A DNA stretch of 64,000 nucleotides, taken from the NCBI GenBank assembly GCA_021166775.1, contig JAJPEQ010000006.1, positions 248,001 through 312,000 on the forward strand, in the 5' to 3' direction. A program made the position numbers and the translations under genes. The notes below the pieces were generated by a model that saw only the letters and a list, made by a program, of their open reading frames with translations, was not told where the DNA came from and made no database searches. Of this stretch, positions 52,561 through 61,980 are shown piece after piece; position 1 is the stretch's first letter, and every line of letters starts with the position of its first letter. This DNA comes from Comamonas sp. Lineage in GTDB: Bacteria; Pseudomonadota; Gammaproteobacteria; Burkholderiales; Burkholderiaceae_C.

Positions 52561-54756
52561 CTCGCGCAGCACGGCCAGCGCGTCGACCCTGACCTCGCCG
52601 GCCAGGGCCACCGCCAAGGCGAGGCGGCGCAGCAGCCACGGACTGGAATCGGCCACGAACGGATCCGGCAGGTCCTCGGGCACGGCGGGCATGGCATCAC
52701 GGCCGCCCTCGACCCGCGCCGCCACGGGCTCACAGGGGCGTTGCAGATCCAGCTGCTGCTCGATGGTGCCCGCGGCCTCGGCCAGCGGCGCGGCGATGGC
52801 CTGCAGCTGCAGGCGCTGGCGGCGCAGCAGCAGGATGGACTGCACGGCGCTGAGCTGGCCCAGCAACTGGTAGCCATGCCCCTGCAGTTGCTCGAGCAGC
52901 GCCATCGGCGGCTGCACGGCGCGCGGCTCGGCCAGCGCCCGATCGGTGGCCTGCACCAGCGCCGAGAGCGCGTCGTAGGCTTCGCGGCGCGCCAGGCGCC
53001 AGGCCAGTTCGGGCTGGCCCGTGACCTCGGCCAGCGTGGCCAGCGCCAGCGACTGGCGCGCGTGCGCGGCCATGGCCCGGCAGACACGGCGCACCGTCAG
53101 GGCAATGCGCATGCGCTCCCACGACGGCAGCACGTAGGAAAAGCCCCAGGCCAGGGCCGCGCCCAGCAGCGTGTCGCCCACGCGCTCGGCAAAATCGAAG
53201 GCCGGCTGGCTGGTGGCGGACAGCAGGTGCGCCAGCACCAGTCCCAGCACCGACCCGGCCACGGCCGTGACCACATAGCGGCGCACGACGAAGGCATGCG
53301 CCAGCCCCTGCGCCAGCACCACCACCCCCAGCAGCACGGCGACCGGCGGTTGCGCCGCCAGCAGACCCACGGCCAGCGCACTGCCTGCAAGCGTGCCGAG
53401 CACGCGCTGGTTGCGCCGCTCCAGCGTCTGCGCGAGCGAGCCGCGCAACACGACCACGATGGTGATCAACACCCAATAGTCGCGTGACCCCCAAGGCAGC
53501 AGCATGGCCAGCGCGTAACCGGTGCCGATCGCCAACGCCGCGCGCAGGGCGTGGCGCAAGGCCGGCTGGCGCCAGCGCCACAGGCCCCGCAAGGGCTGCC
53601 GGGACCAGTACGCCGGGCTGACGAAAAGCTGCCAGCCGCTGCGCACCGCCGACAGGTCGGGTTCGGCCTCTCCTCGCGCGAGCGCGGCGAGCTGACGCAC
53701 GGCGCTGGCCTGATCGCCCAGGCGCACACAGACGCTGCGCAGCAGCGCCGCCTGCCGCATGGCCTCACTGCGTTCAGGGTGGGCCCGGGCCTCGCCCAGC
53801 GCCTGCTCCCGCAAGGCGGAGAGCACGGCGTCGTGCTCGCGTGCCATGGGGGGCCTGGAGCCCCACAGAAGCGCGTCGGCCACGCGCTCCACGTCGAGCG
53901 CCATGGCGCAGGAGAGCGCGGCCAATGGCTCCAGACTGGCTGCCTGGCTGGCCTGAACACGCTCGATGTCCAGTTCGCTGGCGATCAGGCGGTCACGCAT
54001 CTCCAGCACCACGATCAGCATGCCCGCGAGCCGCTGGCGCCCGGGCGTGTCGGGCGTCTCAAGGATCAGGTCGCGTGCCGCCTGCAACTGCTCGGCCAGG
54101 GCCGCCTGGCGGCGCAGCACCCCGCCCAGCGTGTCAGGCACCGGCATGCGCGTGATGCGCGCCGCATGCGTGCGCAGCAGCGCCGCCACGGTCAGCAGCA
54201 GCTCGGCCAGGGTCTGCGCGCGATAGCGCTCGTTGAGCACGGCGTTGGCGGCGGTGGCCCATGCCACGTACAGACCCGCGCCCAGCGCGCACCATCCCGT
54301 GCGCTGCAAGGCCTCATGCGCGCTGGCGGCGGGCTCGGGCGCCAGCGCCAGCAGCATGGCGAACATCAAGCCCGCGGCCACCGGCATGCCGGGACGACCC
54401 CAGGCGGTGGACAGAAAGGCGAAAAACGTGGCGGGCACGAGCAGCAGGCCCAGCTCCACCGGGTGACCGCGCAGCAGCTGAACCGCCAGAAACAGCGGCA
54501 CACCCAGCAGCGGCGCCACGATCAGGTGCGCGAATTTGCCGCGACGTGCCCGCGGCGTGTCCGGAATCAGCGCAACGATGGCGCCGACACTGGCGTTGGA
54601 GGCCGCATGGGCGCCGAACAAGGCATGGATCAGCAGCGCCATCAGCAGCAGGCCCAGCGCCACCGAGGCGCCGTTGAGAACCGACGCACTCAGTGCCGTG
54701 CGACGCATCTGGCGCAGGCGAAGCCGCGCGATGGGAGAGCCTGTGGCGTGGTTCAT
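52546..54756 (-). CDS. FUSC-family (YccS/YhcP-like) inner-membrane protein
   Basis: A 736-residue protein with two sets of about six transmembrane helices, residues about 20-180 and 370-520, each followed by a soluble helical domain, the layout of FUSC/YccS/AaeB-like proteins. The second set includes ALAIGTGYALAMLLPWGSRD and YWVLITIVVVLRGSLAQTLE with RRNQRVLGTLAGS, the family hallmark (QTLERRxxRxxGT). It may export aromatic acids or other organic anions (AaeB) or be of unknown function (YccS). The start is the ATG at 54756; an ATG ten codons upstream is an alternative. It diverges from dctQ. Confidence 0.87.
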   Translation of the reverse strand: MNHATGSPIARLRLRQMRRTALSASVLNGASVALGLLLMALLIHALFGAHAASNASVGAIVALIPDTPRARRGKFAHLIVAPLLGVPLFLAVQLLRGHPVELGLLLVPATFFAFLSTAWGRPGMPVAAGLMFAMLLALAPEPAASAHEALQRTGWCALGAGLYVAWATAANAVLNERYRAQTLAELLLTVAALLRTHAARITRMPVPDTLGGVLRRQAALAEQLQAARDLILETPDTPGRQRLAGMLIVVLEMRDRLIASELDIERVQASQAASLEPLAALSCAMALDVERVADALLWGSRPPMAREHDAVLSALREQALGEARAHPERSEAMRQAALLRSVCVRLGDQASAVRQLAALARGEAEPDLSAVRSGWQLFVSPAYWSRQPLRGLWRWRQPALRHALRAALAIGTGYALAMLLPWGSRDYWVLITIVVVLRGSLAQTLERRNQRVLGTLAGSALAVGLLAAQPPVAVLLGVVVLAQGLAHAFVVRRYVVTAVAGSVLGLVLAHLLSATSQPAFDFAERVGDTLLGAALAWGFSYVLPSWERMRIALTVRRVCRAMAAHARQSLALATLAEVTGQPELAWRLARREAYDALSALVQATDRALAEPRAVQPPMALLEQLQGHGYQLLGQLSAVQSILLLRRQRLQLQAIAAPLAEAAGTIEQQLDLQRPCEPVAARVEGGRDAMPAVPEDLPDPFVADSSPWLLRRLALAVALAGEVRVDALAVLRESGAE

Positions 54757-54839
54757 GCCTGTCCTGCGGCCCGCAGCCGTGTGCATCGCACCATTATGGT
54801 CGAGCGCTCCGAAATTCAGGATCATGAAAGGCTGGCACT

Positions 54840-54845
54840 TAGAAT
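54840..54845 (+). promoter_or_regulatory. Candidate -10 of the TRAP dctQM unit
   Basis: TAGAAT is followed by a CTCGCC-type start region, 111 bases before the dctQ ATG. No -35 is convincing. Confidence 0.3.
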
Positions 54846-54956
54846 CCTCGCCTTGCCGCGCGGGCTCGAATACCGCGAACCGCGCGACAACCGCCAGAGC
54901 CCCCTCACCAATCAAGGGGCCATGCGGCGCCGACCCGGCCTTTTTCTGGAGACACC

Positions 54957-55574
54957 ATGCAGGCCCTGCTATCGCTATCGCGAGCCATCGACAGGCTCAA
55001 TTCCTTCATTGGCAAATACGCCATCTGGCTGATCTTCGGCGCCACGGCCATCAGCGCCATCAACGCCGTGATCCGCAAGATCTTCAACTACAGCTCCAAC
55101 GGCTTTCTGGAGGTGCAGTGGTACCTGTTTGCCTGGTCGTTCCTGATCGCCGCCGGCTACACGCTGCTCAAGCGCGAGCACGTGCGCATCGACGTTCTCA
55201 ACAGCCATTTCCCGAGAAAGCTGCAGCTCGGCATCGAAATCTTCGGGCTCGTCTTCTTCCTCACCCCGGTGTGCGTCATGGTGCTGTACTACACCGCGCC
55301 GCTCACGATCCAGATGTTCAACACGGGCGAGATGTCGAACAACCCCGGCGGACTGATCCGCTGGCCGGTGTGGCTGGCCCTGCCCGTGGGCTTCGCGCTG
55401 CTGCTGCTGCAAGGCTGGTCCGAGCTCATCAAATGCATAGCGTTCGCGCTCGGCAAGGGACCCGATCCGATGATCAAACCCGATGAAAAATCGGATGAAG
55501 AAGCGCTGATCGAAGCCTTGCGCCAAGAGGTCGCCGCCAAGGCTTCCGGCGCCGCACCGGCCCAGGCCCATTGA
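54957..55574 (+). CDS. dctQ: TRAP transporter small permease DctQ
   Basis: A 205-residue protein with four hydrophobic segments. DctQ-type sequence includes IGKYAIWLIFGATAISAINA, VIRKIFNYSSNGFLEVQWYL, FAWSFLIAAGYTLLKREHVR with IDVL and the ending around NPGGLIRWPVWLALPVGFAL. A hydrophilic tail of about 50 residues follows (EALIEALRQEVAAKASGAAP), longer than usual. With DctM and the periplasmic DctP it takes up organic acids using the sodium or proton gradient. GGAG precedes the ATG. It is 19 bases before dctM. Confidence 0.92.
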   Translation: MQALLSLSRAIDRLNSFIGKYAIWLIFGATAISAINAVIRKIFNYSSNGFLEVQWYLFAWSFLIAAGYTLLKREHVRIDVLNSHFPRKLQLGIEIFGLVFFLTPVCVMVLYYTAPLTIQMFNTGEMSNNPGGLIRWPVWLALPVGFALLLLQGWSELIKCIAFALGKGPDPMIKPDEKSDEEALIEALRQEVAAKASGAAPAQAH

Positions 55575-55593
55575 CACGCCGGAGCAGACACAC

Positions 55594-57435
55594 ATGGCAT
55601 TCATCGCATCCAACTTCGCCCCGATCATGTTCGTGGGCCTGATCTGCTTTTTGATTCTGGGTTTTCCCGTTGCCTTCTCTCTCGGCGCCGCGGGCCTGAC
55701 CTTCGGCCTGCTCGGGGTCTACCTCGACATCTTCCCGACCGCCATCCTCTCGGTGCTGCCGCTGCGCCTGATCGGCATCATGGCCAACGAGACACTGCTC
55801 GCGGTGCCCTTCTTCACGCTCATGGGTCTGATCCTGGAGCGCAGCGGCATGGCCGAGGACCTGCTCGACTCGATCGGCCAGGTGTTCGGCCCGCTGCGCG
55901 GCGGTCTGGCGCTGGCCGTCGTACTCGTGGGTGCGATGCTGGCGGCCACCACCGGCGTCGTCGCCGCCTCGGTCATTTCGATGGGGCTGATCTCCATGCC
56001 CATCATGCTGCGCTATGGCTACAGCCGCAGCCTGGCCAGCGGCGTGATCGCCGCGTCGGGCACGCTGGCGCAGATCATCCCGCCCTCGCTGGTGCTGATC
56101 GTGCTCGCCGACCAGATGGGCAAGAGCGTGGGCGACATGTACAAGGGCGCGTTCATCCCGGGCTTCACGCTGATGGGGCTGTACATCCTGTTCGTGGCGG
56201 CCCTCGCGATCTTCAGGCCCAAGATGGTGCCCGCACTGCCCCCCGAGGCGCGCACCTTCACCGAACCCAGCGGCAGCCACGGCTACACCTCGCTGACCAT
56301 GCTCTTCATCTTCTGCGTCGCCGTGGCTGCGCTGCTGGGTCACGAGATGCCGGCCATCCACAGCTGGTGGCAGGGCGAGCCGGTGGACTTCGTGCCGACC
56401 GATGAGAAGATCGTCGTGGCCATGTGCGGCGGCAGCTTCGTTGGCTGGCTGATCGCGGTGATCAACCGCATCACGCGCATGGGACTGCTCTCCAAGCTGG
56501 CCGAGCGCGTCACCTTCGTGCTGATCCCGCCGCTGCTGCTGATCTTCCTCGTGCTCGGCACCATCTTCCTGGGCGTGGCCACGCCGACCGAAGGCGGCGC
56601 CATGGGCGCCATGGGCGCGCTGATCATGGCGGTCTCGCGCAAGCGCCTGAGCTGGACGCTGCTGCGTCAGGCGCTCGACACCACGACCAAGCTGTCTTCG
56701 TTCGTGATGTTCATCCTGGTCGGCGCCACGGTTTTCAGCATGGTATTCCAGGCCGCCGACGGCCCGGTCTGGGTCGAGCACCTGCTCTCCAAGCTGCCCG
56801 GCGGACATCTCGGGTTCCTGATCTTCGTGAACGTGCTGGTGTTTTTCCTGGCGTTCTTCCTGGACTTCTTCGAGCTGTCGTTCATCGTCGTGCCGGTGCT
56901 CGCGCCGATCGCAGACAAGATGGGCATCGACCTGATCTGGTTCGGCGTGCTGCTGGCGGTGAACATGCAGACTTCGTTCCTGCACCCGCCGTTCGGCTTT
57001 GCCCTCTTCTACCTGCGCTCGGTCGCACCCGAAAAACCCTATGTGGACAGCCAAACCGGCAAGCGGATGGAGCCGGTGACGACGATGCAGATCTACAAGG
57101 GTGCGATCCCCTTCCTGTTGCTGCAACTGTCGATGGTGACCATCCTGATCGCCTTCCCAACCCTGGTCACGGGCAACCTTGACAAGAAGGTGCAGGTGGA
57201 CATGAAGGCCGTGGGCGAGCAGATGCTGCTCGAGCTCAACCAGAGCGACCAAAGTCCGGACTTCAACACCGTCCCCGGCAGCAGCAGCGAACCTGCCACG
57301 GGCGCGGGCTCCAAAGCAGTCCCAAGCAGCGGGTTGCCCGAGGCGGGCAGCGGGGCGGGCGGGTCAAACCTCGGGCCTGTCGGCGGCGAAGCCGACGATC
57401 CGATGAAAGCAATACAAAACTCCATCGGCAAATAG
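55594..57435 (+). CDS. dctM: TRAP transporter large permease DctM (long form)
   Basis: A 613-residue permease, well above the 425-450 of typical DctM, and of the long TRAP DctM type. About 13-14 hydrophobic segments; blocks are FPVAFSLGAAGLTFGLLGVY, FFTLMGLILERSGMAEDLLD, IGQVFGPLRGGLALAVVLVG and GVIAASGTLAQIIPPSLVLI. The last 80 or so residues after FPTLVTGNL are hydrophilic and rich in Gly, Ser, Pro and Ala, ending DDPMKAIQNSIGK, which is not conserved sequence I recognise. GGAGCAG lies ten bases before the ATG. It shares a bidirectional terminator with the convergent dctP. Confidence 0.92.
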   Translation: MAFIASNFAPIMFVGLICFLILGFPVAFSLGAAGLTFGLLGVYLDIFPTAILSVLPLRLIGIMANETLLAVPFFTLMGLILERSGMAEDLLDSIGQVFGPLRGGLALAVVLVGAMLAATTGVVAASVISMGLISMPIMLRYGYSRSLASGVIAASGTLAQIIPPSLVLIVLADQMGKSVGDMYKGAFIPGFTLMGLYILFVAALAIFRPKMVPALPPEARTFTEPSGSHGYTSLTMLFIFCVAVAALLGHEMPAIHSWWQGEPVDFVPTDEKIVVAMCGGSFVGWLIAVINRITRMGLLSKLAERVTFVLIPPLLLIFLVLGTIFLGVATPTEGGAMGAMGALIMAVSRKRLSWTLLRQALDTTTKLSSFVMFILVGATVFSMVFQAADGPVWVEHLLSKLPGGHLGFLIFVNVLVFFLAFFLDFFELSFIVVPVLAPIADKMGIDLIWFGVLLAVNMQTSFLHPPFGFALFYLRSVAPEKPYVDSQTGKRMEPVTTMQIYKGAIPFLLLQLSMVTILIAFPTLVTGNLDKKVQVDMKAVGEQMLLELNQSDQSPDFNTVPGSSSEPATGAGSKAVPSSGLPEAGSGAGGSNLGPVGGEADDPMKAIQNSIGK

Positions 57436-57450
57436 GCCCAAGGGCCCATA

Positions 57451-57482
57451 AAAAAACCGCAGCTTGAGGCTGCGGTTTTTTT
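57451..57482. terminator. Bidirectional intrinsic terminator between dctM and dctP
   Basis: AAAAAACCGCAGC and GCTGCGGTTTTTT pair fully around TTGAG, so a T run follows the stem on either strand. It lies 15 bases after the dctM stop. Confidence 0.93.
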
Positions 57483-57487
57483 ATGCA

Positions 57488-57510
57488 GGGCGCCTCTGCG
57501 GGAGGCGCCC
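57488..57510. terminator. Second hairpin downstream of dctP
   Basis: GGGCGCCTC and GAGGCGCCC form a perfect nine-pair stem around five bases, 16 bases beyond the dctP stop. It has no T run of its own and may assist the terminator at 57451. Confidence 0.5.
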
Positions 57511-57526
57511 TCGACACGGGCAAGCG

Positions 57527-58609
57527 TCAGATCTTGAGCGACGCCATATCCTGTGTGAACACCAGTTCGGAAACGCGGTTCCAGAGGATCTGGTCACGCT
57601 GGAAGGCCCGCATGTCGTCCAGGATCTTCTTGAACACCGGATCCTTGGCACTGTGCTCCGCGTAGACTTCCTGCGCGGCATTGAAGCCGGCCTGCACGAT
57701 CTCCTTGCTGAAGCGCTTGAGCTGCGTGCCCGAGGCCACCAGGCGCTTGAGCGAGATCGGGTTCAGGTACAGGTACTTGGACGTACCGTCGTTGTAGGCC
57801 ACGGCCATGGCGGCATTGACGATGGCCTGGTTCTCGGGCGAGAGCTTGGCGTAGGCCTTGTTGTTGATGAAGAATTCGAGGTCGGCGCCGCCTTCCCACC
57901 AGCCGCCGTAGTAGTAGTACTTGGCGACCTTGTTCCAGCCCATCTTCTCGTCGTCGTAGGGGCCGACGAATTCGGCGGCATCCAACGTGCCCTTCTCCAG
58001 TGCCTGATACACGTCGCCGCCGGGCATGTTCTGCGACACCACGCCAAGCTTGGCCATGGATTCGCCGAACACGCCGCCACCCAGGCGCATCTTCAGGCCC
58101 TTGAAGTCCTCGGGCTTGTTCATCTCCTTGCGGTACCAGCCGCCCATTTGCGTGCCGGTGTTGAGCGCGCTGCGCGCGTGGAAGTTGTACTTGGCGAACA
58201 GCTCGTCGAGCAGCTTGTGGCCGTTGCCGTGGATCTTCCAGGCCTGGTTCTGCTGGGCCGTGAAGCCGAAGGGGATCGCGCAGCTGAAAGCGAACGACGG
58301 ATCCTTGCCGGTGTAGTAGTAGGACGCGGTTTCCCCCATCTCCAGGCTGTCGTCGGCGAGTGCATCGACGATGCCGAACGCCGGCACCAGCTCGCCCGCG
58401 GCGTGCACCGAGACCTCGAACTTGCCGCCCGAGAGAGCCTTGACGGTCTCGGAGAATTTGACGGCACAGCCGTGCAGCGTCTCCAGCGCTTTCGGGAAGC
58501 TCGTGGCCAGGCGCCAGCGTATTGCTGGCTGTGCGTGCACGGCCGGCGCCACTCCGGCGGCCAGCACACCGGCGATACCGGCGTTTTTGATGAGAGATCG
58601 ACGATCCAT
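57527..58609 (-). CDS. dctP: TRAP transporter substrate-binding protein DctP
   Basis: A 360-residue precursor. The N-terminus MDRRSLIKNAGIAGVLAAGV has a twin-Arg Tat-like motif (DRRSLIK) and a cut after VHA, so export folded is likely. The mature DctP fold follows: RWRLATSFPKALETLHGCAV, DALADDSLEMGETASYYYTG, RSALNTGTQMGGWYRKEMNK and PEDFKGLKMRLGGGVFGESM, which carries the conserved carboxylate-binding Arg (RLGG). Substrate is an organic acid, not further resolved. AAGGAG lies before the ATG. It converges on dctQM, so the three genes form one functional TRAP set on opposite strands. Confidence 0.92.
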   Translation of the reverse strand: MDRRSLIKNAGIAGVLAAGVAPAVHAQPAIRWRLATSFPKALETLHGCAVKFSETVKALSGGKFEVSVHAAGELVPAFGIVDALADDSLEMGETASYYYTGKDPSFAFSCAIPFGFTAQQNQAWKIHGNGHKLLDELFAKYNFHARSALNTGTQMGGWYRKEMNKPEDFKGLKMRLGGGVFGESMAKLGVVSQNMPGGDVYQALEKGTLDAAEFVGPYDDEKMGWNKVAKYYYYGGWWEGGADLEFFINNKAYAKLSPENQAIVNAAMAVAYNDGTSKYLYLNPISLKRLVASGTQLKRFSKEIVQAGFNAAQEVYAEHSAKDPVFKKILDDMRAFQRDQILWNRVSELVFTQDMASLKI

Positions 58610-58746
58610 GGGCTTGACTCCTTGTTGATAAACATCGAGAACAACGAAAGACCATCGAACACAGGCGCGCTTGTGAAGCGTCTGCGCAGAAGGACTCCGC
58701 ACTCAGCGCGCGATCTTATAGCAGGCAGGTGCCCGCAAACACAAAT

Positions 58747-60648
58747 TCAATCCCCGCCCACGGCACGCAACGCAGGCGCAGCACCCACCAGGGATTCGAA
58801 CCGCCGCCGCACCGATCGCTCGATGCCCGCGGCATCCAACCCTTGCAGCGCGAGCAATTTCGCCGGGTCGCCGTGCTCGATGAAGCGATCGGGCAGGCCC
58901 AGCTGCAGCAAGGCCGTGGCGGCGCCCGCGCCCGCCAGCCACTCTCCAACCGCGCTGCCCGCACCACCCATGACCACGCCCTCCTCCACGGTGACGAAGG
59001 CCTCGTGGGTGGCCGCCACGCGCGCGAGCAGCTCCACATCGAGCGGCTTGACCCAGCGCATGTTCACCACGGTGGCATCGAGCCGCTGCGCCGCTTCAAG
59101 CGCCGGATACAGCAAGGTGCCGAACGCGAGGATGGCCACACGATGGCCGCTGCGGCGCACCTGCGCCTTGCCATACGGCAGCTCGTCGAGCTCGACCCGA
59201 GGCTGCACGCCCACGCCCGCGCCCCGGGGATAGCGCACCGTGACCGGGTGATCCTGCCCGAAGGCGGTGGTGAGCAGCTGACGGCATTCGCCCTCGTCGG
59301 CCGGACAGGCCAGCGCCATGTTCGGGATGCAGCGTGCGTAGGCGATGTCGAACGCGCCGCAGTGCGTGGCGCCGTCGGCCCCGACGATGCCCGCGCGGTC
59401 GAGCGCGAACACCACCGGCAGGTTTTGCAGCGCCACGTCGTGGATCAGCTGGTCATAGCCGCGCTGCAGAAAGGTGGAATAGATCGCCACCACGGGCTTG
59501 AGCCCTTCGCAGGCCATGCCCGCCGCGAACGTGACCGCATGCTGTTCGGCGATGCCCACGTCGTGGTAGCGGCCGGGGAAACGCCGCTCGAACTCCACCA
59601 GCCCCGAGCCCTCGCGCATCGCGGGCGTGATGGCGACGAGCCGCTCGTCCTTGGCAGCCATGTCGCACAGCCACTGGCCGAAGACCTGAGTGAAGGTCTG
59701 GCGCGGCGGCGTGGCCGGCTTGACCAGGCCGATCTCCGGATCGAACTTGCCCGGGCCGTGGTAGGCCACGGGGTCGGCCTCGGCGAGCTTGTAGCCCTGG
59801 CCCTTGCGGGTCACGACGTGCAGAAACTGCGGGCCCTTCAAGCCCTTGATGTTTTCCAGCGTGGGAATGAGCGAATCGAGATCGTGTCCGTCGATCGGGC
59901 CGATGTAGTTGAAGCCGAAGTTCTCGAACAGCGTGGCCGGCACCACCATGCCCTTGGCCTGCTGCTCGATGCGCCGGGCCAGCTCCAGCAGCGGTGGCAC
60001 GTTCCTGAGCACCGTCTTGCCCACGTCGCGCGCCTTGGCGTAAAAGCGCCCGCTCATGAGCTGCGCCAGATAACGGTTGAGCGCGCCCACGGGCGGGCTG
60101 ATGCTCATGTCGTTGTCGTTGAGGATCACCAGCAGATTGCAGTCCGCCACGCCCGCGTTGTTCAGCGCCTCGAACGCCATGCCTGCGGTCATCGCACCGT
60201 CACCGATCACCGCGATGCAGTGGCGATCCTCGCCCTTTTGCCGCGCGGCCAACGCCATGCCCAGCGCCGCCGAAATGCTGGTGCTCGAATGCGCCGTGCC
60301 GAAGGTGTCATAGGGGCTTTCCGAGCGCATCGGAAAGCCGGAAAGACCGCCGAGCTGGCGCAGCGTGCCCATGCGCTCGCGCCGCCCGGTGAGAATCTTG
60401 TGCGGGTAGGACTGATGACCCACGTCCCAGACCAGGCGGTCCTCGGGCGTGTCGAAGACCGCGTGCAGCGCGATCGTGAGCTCGACCACGCCGAGATTGG
60501 ACGAGAGGTGCCCCCCCGTCCGGGCCACGCTTTCGAGCACGAAGGCGCGCAGCTCCTCGGCCAGGATCTTGAGCTCGCCGCGCGAGAGGCGACGCAGCTG
60601 CGTCGGGTCATTCACGCTTTCCAGCATCGGGTAGTTCGTCGTCGCCAT
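58747..60648 (-). CDS. dxs: 1-deoxy-D-xylulose-5-phosphate synthase
   Basis: A 633-residue thiamine-diphosphate enzyme that condenses pyruvate and glyceraldehyde 3-phosphate, the first step of the MEP isoprenoid pathway. The N-terminal [40 protein letters not shown], the TPP motif [18 protein letters not shown] with [18 protein letters not shown], and the transketolase-like C-terminal half ([40 protein letters not shown]) are all present. It is third in xseB-ispA-dxs, starting 74 bases after ispA; a repeat copy fills that gap. Confidence 0.95.
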   Translation of the reverse strand: MATTNYPMLESVNDPTQLRRLSRGELKILAEELRAFVLESVARTGGHLSSNLGVVELTIALHAVFDTPEDRLVWDVGHQSYPHKILTGRRERMGTLRQLGGLSGFPMRSESPYDTFGTAHSSTSISAALGMALAARQKGEDRHCIAVIGDGAMTAGMAFEALNNAGVADCNLLVILNDNDMSISPPVGALNRYLAQLMSGRFYAKARDVGKTVLRNVPPLLELARRIEQQAKGMVVPATLFENFGFNYIGPIDGHDLDSLIPTLENIKGLKGPQFLHVVTRKGQGYKLAEADPVAYHGPGKFDPEIGLVKPATPPRQTFTQVFGQWLCDMAAKDERLVAITPAMREGSGLVEFERRFPGRYHDVGIAEQHAVTFAAGMACEGLKPVVAIYSTFLQRGYDQLIHDVALQNLPVVFALDRAGIVGADGATHCGAFDIAYARCIPNMALACPADEGECRQLLTTAFGQDHPVTVRYPRGAGVGVQPRVELDELPYGKAQVRRSGHRVAILAFGTLLYPALEAAQRLDATVVNMRWVKPLDVELLARVAATHEAFVTVEEGVVMGGAGSAVGEWLAGAGAATALLQLGLPDRFIEHGDPAKLLALQGLDAAGIERSVRRRFESLVGAAPALRAVGGD

Positions 60649-60657
60649 ATCCTGTTC

Positions 60658-60702
60658 CGATAGCTGCCGGCGCCCTGTCCACGGGCCTTGCAGCCTTCTT
60701 CC
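60658..60702 (+). repeat. Dispersed GCGCTT-type repeat, copy 6, between ispA and dxs
   Basis: CGATAGCTGCCGGCGCCCTG then TCCACGGGCCTTGCAGCCTT has the outer blocks of the family (ATAGCTGC... GCAGCCTTCTT) and an imperfect inner dyad (GGCGCCCTG/CAC-GGGCC). Confidence 0.5.
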
Positions 60703-60722
60703 GTCTCAAAACATCCGCCGCG

Positions 60723-61622
60723 TCAATGCGTGCGGTTCACCACCATCTCGGCCAGCGCCACGAGCGCATGGGTGTCCACGAGGCCGCTGGTGCGCAGCAC
60801 CTGCCGCGCCTCGTCCAGCAGGGCCTGCGCATGGGCCCGCGCGCCGTCCAGCCCCATCAGCGACACGTAGGTGGGCTTGCCGCAGGCCGCGTCCTTGCCC
60901 GCCGTCTTGCCCAGCGTGGTGGAATCCTGCGTCACATCGAGCACATCATCCACCACCTGGAACGCCAGGCCGATGGCCGCACCATACTGCAGCAGCGCCT
61001 GGCGTGCACGCACCTCGAGCGCGCCGCAGGCCGCGCCCATGAGCACGCTCGCCTGCAGCAGCGCCCCGGTCTTGAGGCGGTGCATCTGGCGCAGCTGTGC
61101 TTCGGAAAGCGTTTCACCCACGCTGGCGAGGTCGATCGCCTGCCCGCCCGCCATGCCATGGGCGCCCGCCGCCCGGGCCAGCAGGCGGCACAGCTCGGCC
61201 TGCATGGCGGGCGGCACACCTTCTTCGGGCGTGAGCAGCTCGAAGGCCAGCGCCTGCAGCGCGTCGCCCGCCAGCAGCGCGCGCGCCTCGCCAAAGCGCA
61301 CGTGCACCGTGGGCTTGCCGCGGCGCAGCACGTCGTTGTCCATGCACGGCAGATCGTCGTGCACCAGCGAATAGGCGTGAATCAGCTCCACCGCGCAGGC
61401 CGCGCGCAGCGCCGCATCATGGTTGCCGCGCACCGCCGTGCAGGCGGCGAGCACCAGCAGCGGACGCAGGCGCTTGCCGCCGCCCGTCACCGCGTAGCGC
61501 ATGGGCTCGCCCAGATCGGCCGGCGTGGCCTGCGGCACCCAGTCGGCCAGGGCCTGCTCCACGCGCCGCTGCGCCTGGCCGATCCATTCGGCGGCCACGA
61601 AGGCATGGGCGCCGCTCTCCAT
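60723..61622 (-). CDS. ispA: Polyprenyl (farnesyl) diphosphate synthase IspA
   Basis: A 299-residue prenyl transferase making farnesyl diphosphate from IPP and DMAPP. The two Asp-rich motifs are DDLPCMDND (first, with CLD-like insertion of bacterial FPPS) and VVDDVLD (second), and GGKRLRPLLVL, HAYSLVHDDL and GGQAIDLAS are conserved. The ATG at 61622 overlaps the xseB stop (TGATG), which sets the start; a GTG at 61637 would add five residues. It supplies the isoprenoid unit built from dxs output. Confidence 0.93.
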   Translation of the reverse strand: MESGAHAFVAAEWIGQAQRRVEQALADWVPQATPADLGEPMRYAVTGGGKRLRPLLVLAACTAVRGNHDAALRAACAVELIHAYSLVHDDLPCMDNDVLRRGKPTVHVRFGEARALLAGDALQALAFELLTPEEGVPPAMQAELCRLLARAAGAHGMAGGQAIDLASVGETLSEAQLRQMHRLKTGALLQASVLMGAACGALEVRARQALLQYGAAIGLAFQVVDDVLDVTQDSTTLGKTAGKDAACGKPTYVSLMGLDGARAHAQALLDEARQVLRTSGLVDTHALVALAEMVVNRTH

Positions 61623-61873
61623 CAGACGGACGTCCACGGCTTGAGCACCCCTTCATCGAGCAGCTTGATCTGATCCTGCACCGCATCGAGCTTGCCGCGG
61701 CAAAACTGCAGCAGCTCGGCGCCGCGCTGGTAGCTCGTCAGCATCTGCTCCAGCGGCAGCTGACCGGCTTCGATGCGCGCCACCAGGTCTTCGAGTTCCT
61801 GCAGCGCTGCTTCGTAGCTGGCGGGCTCGGACGGGGTGGGCAAAGTGGGTGGGGTGGCAGCAGCCTTGGGCAT
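61622..61873 (-). CDS. xseB: Exodeoxyribonuclease VII small subunit XseB
   Basis: An 83-residue protein. The core [40 protein letters not shown] and [15 protein letters not shown] matches XseB precisely. It binds XseA (not in this window) in the exonuclease VII complex that degrades single-stranded DNA. The N-terminal 17 residues are Pro/Ala/Thr-rich. It is the first gene of xseB-ispA-dxs and overlaps ispA. Confidence 0.92.
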   Translation of the reverse strand: MPKAAATPPTLPTPSEPASYEAALQELEDLVARIEAGQLPLEQMLTSYQRGAELLQFCRGKLDAVQDQIKLLDEGVLKPWTSV

Positions 61874-61980
61874 GAAAATCCGGATGCGATCGGTGGTGGG
61901 CGCGCGGGTGATTTTAGGGCGGTGCCGAACAAGCCCTCGCGGGGTGGCATGCCCTGCATGGGGAAGGTCCCACGGCCGCG

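Noticed and set aside
54830-54860. TGGCAC near dctQ as a sigma-54 -24 box
   Set aside because: There is no GC at the fixed 10-base distance after the GG, so the -12 box is missing.
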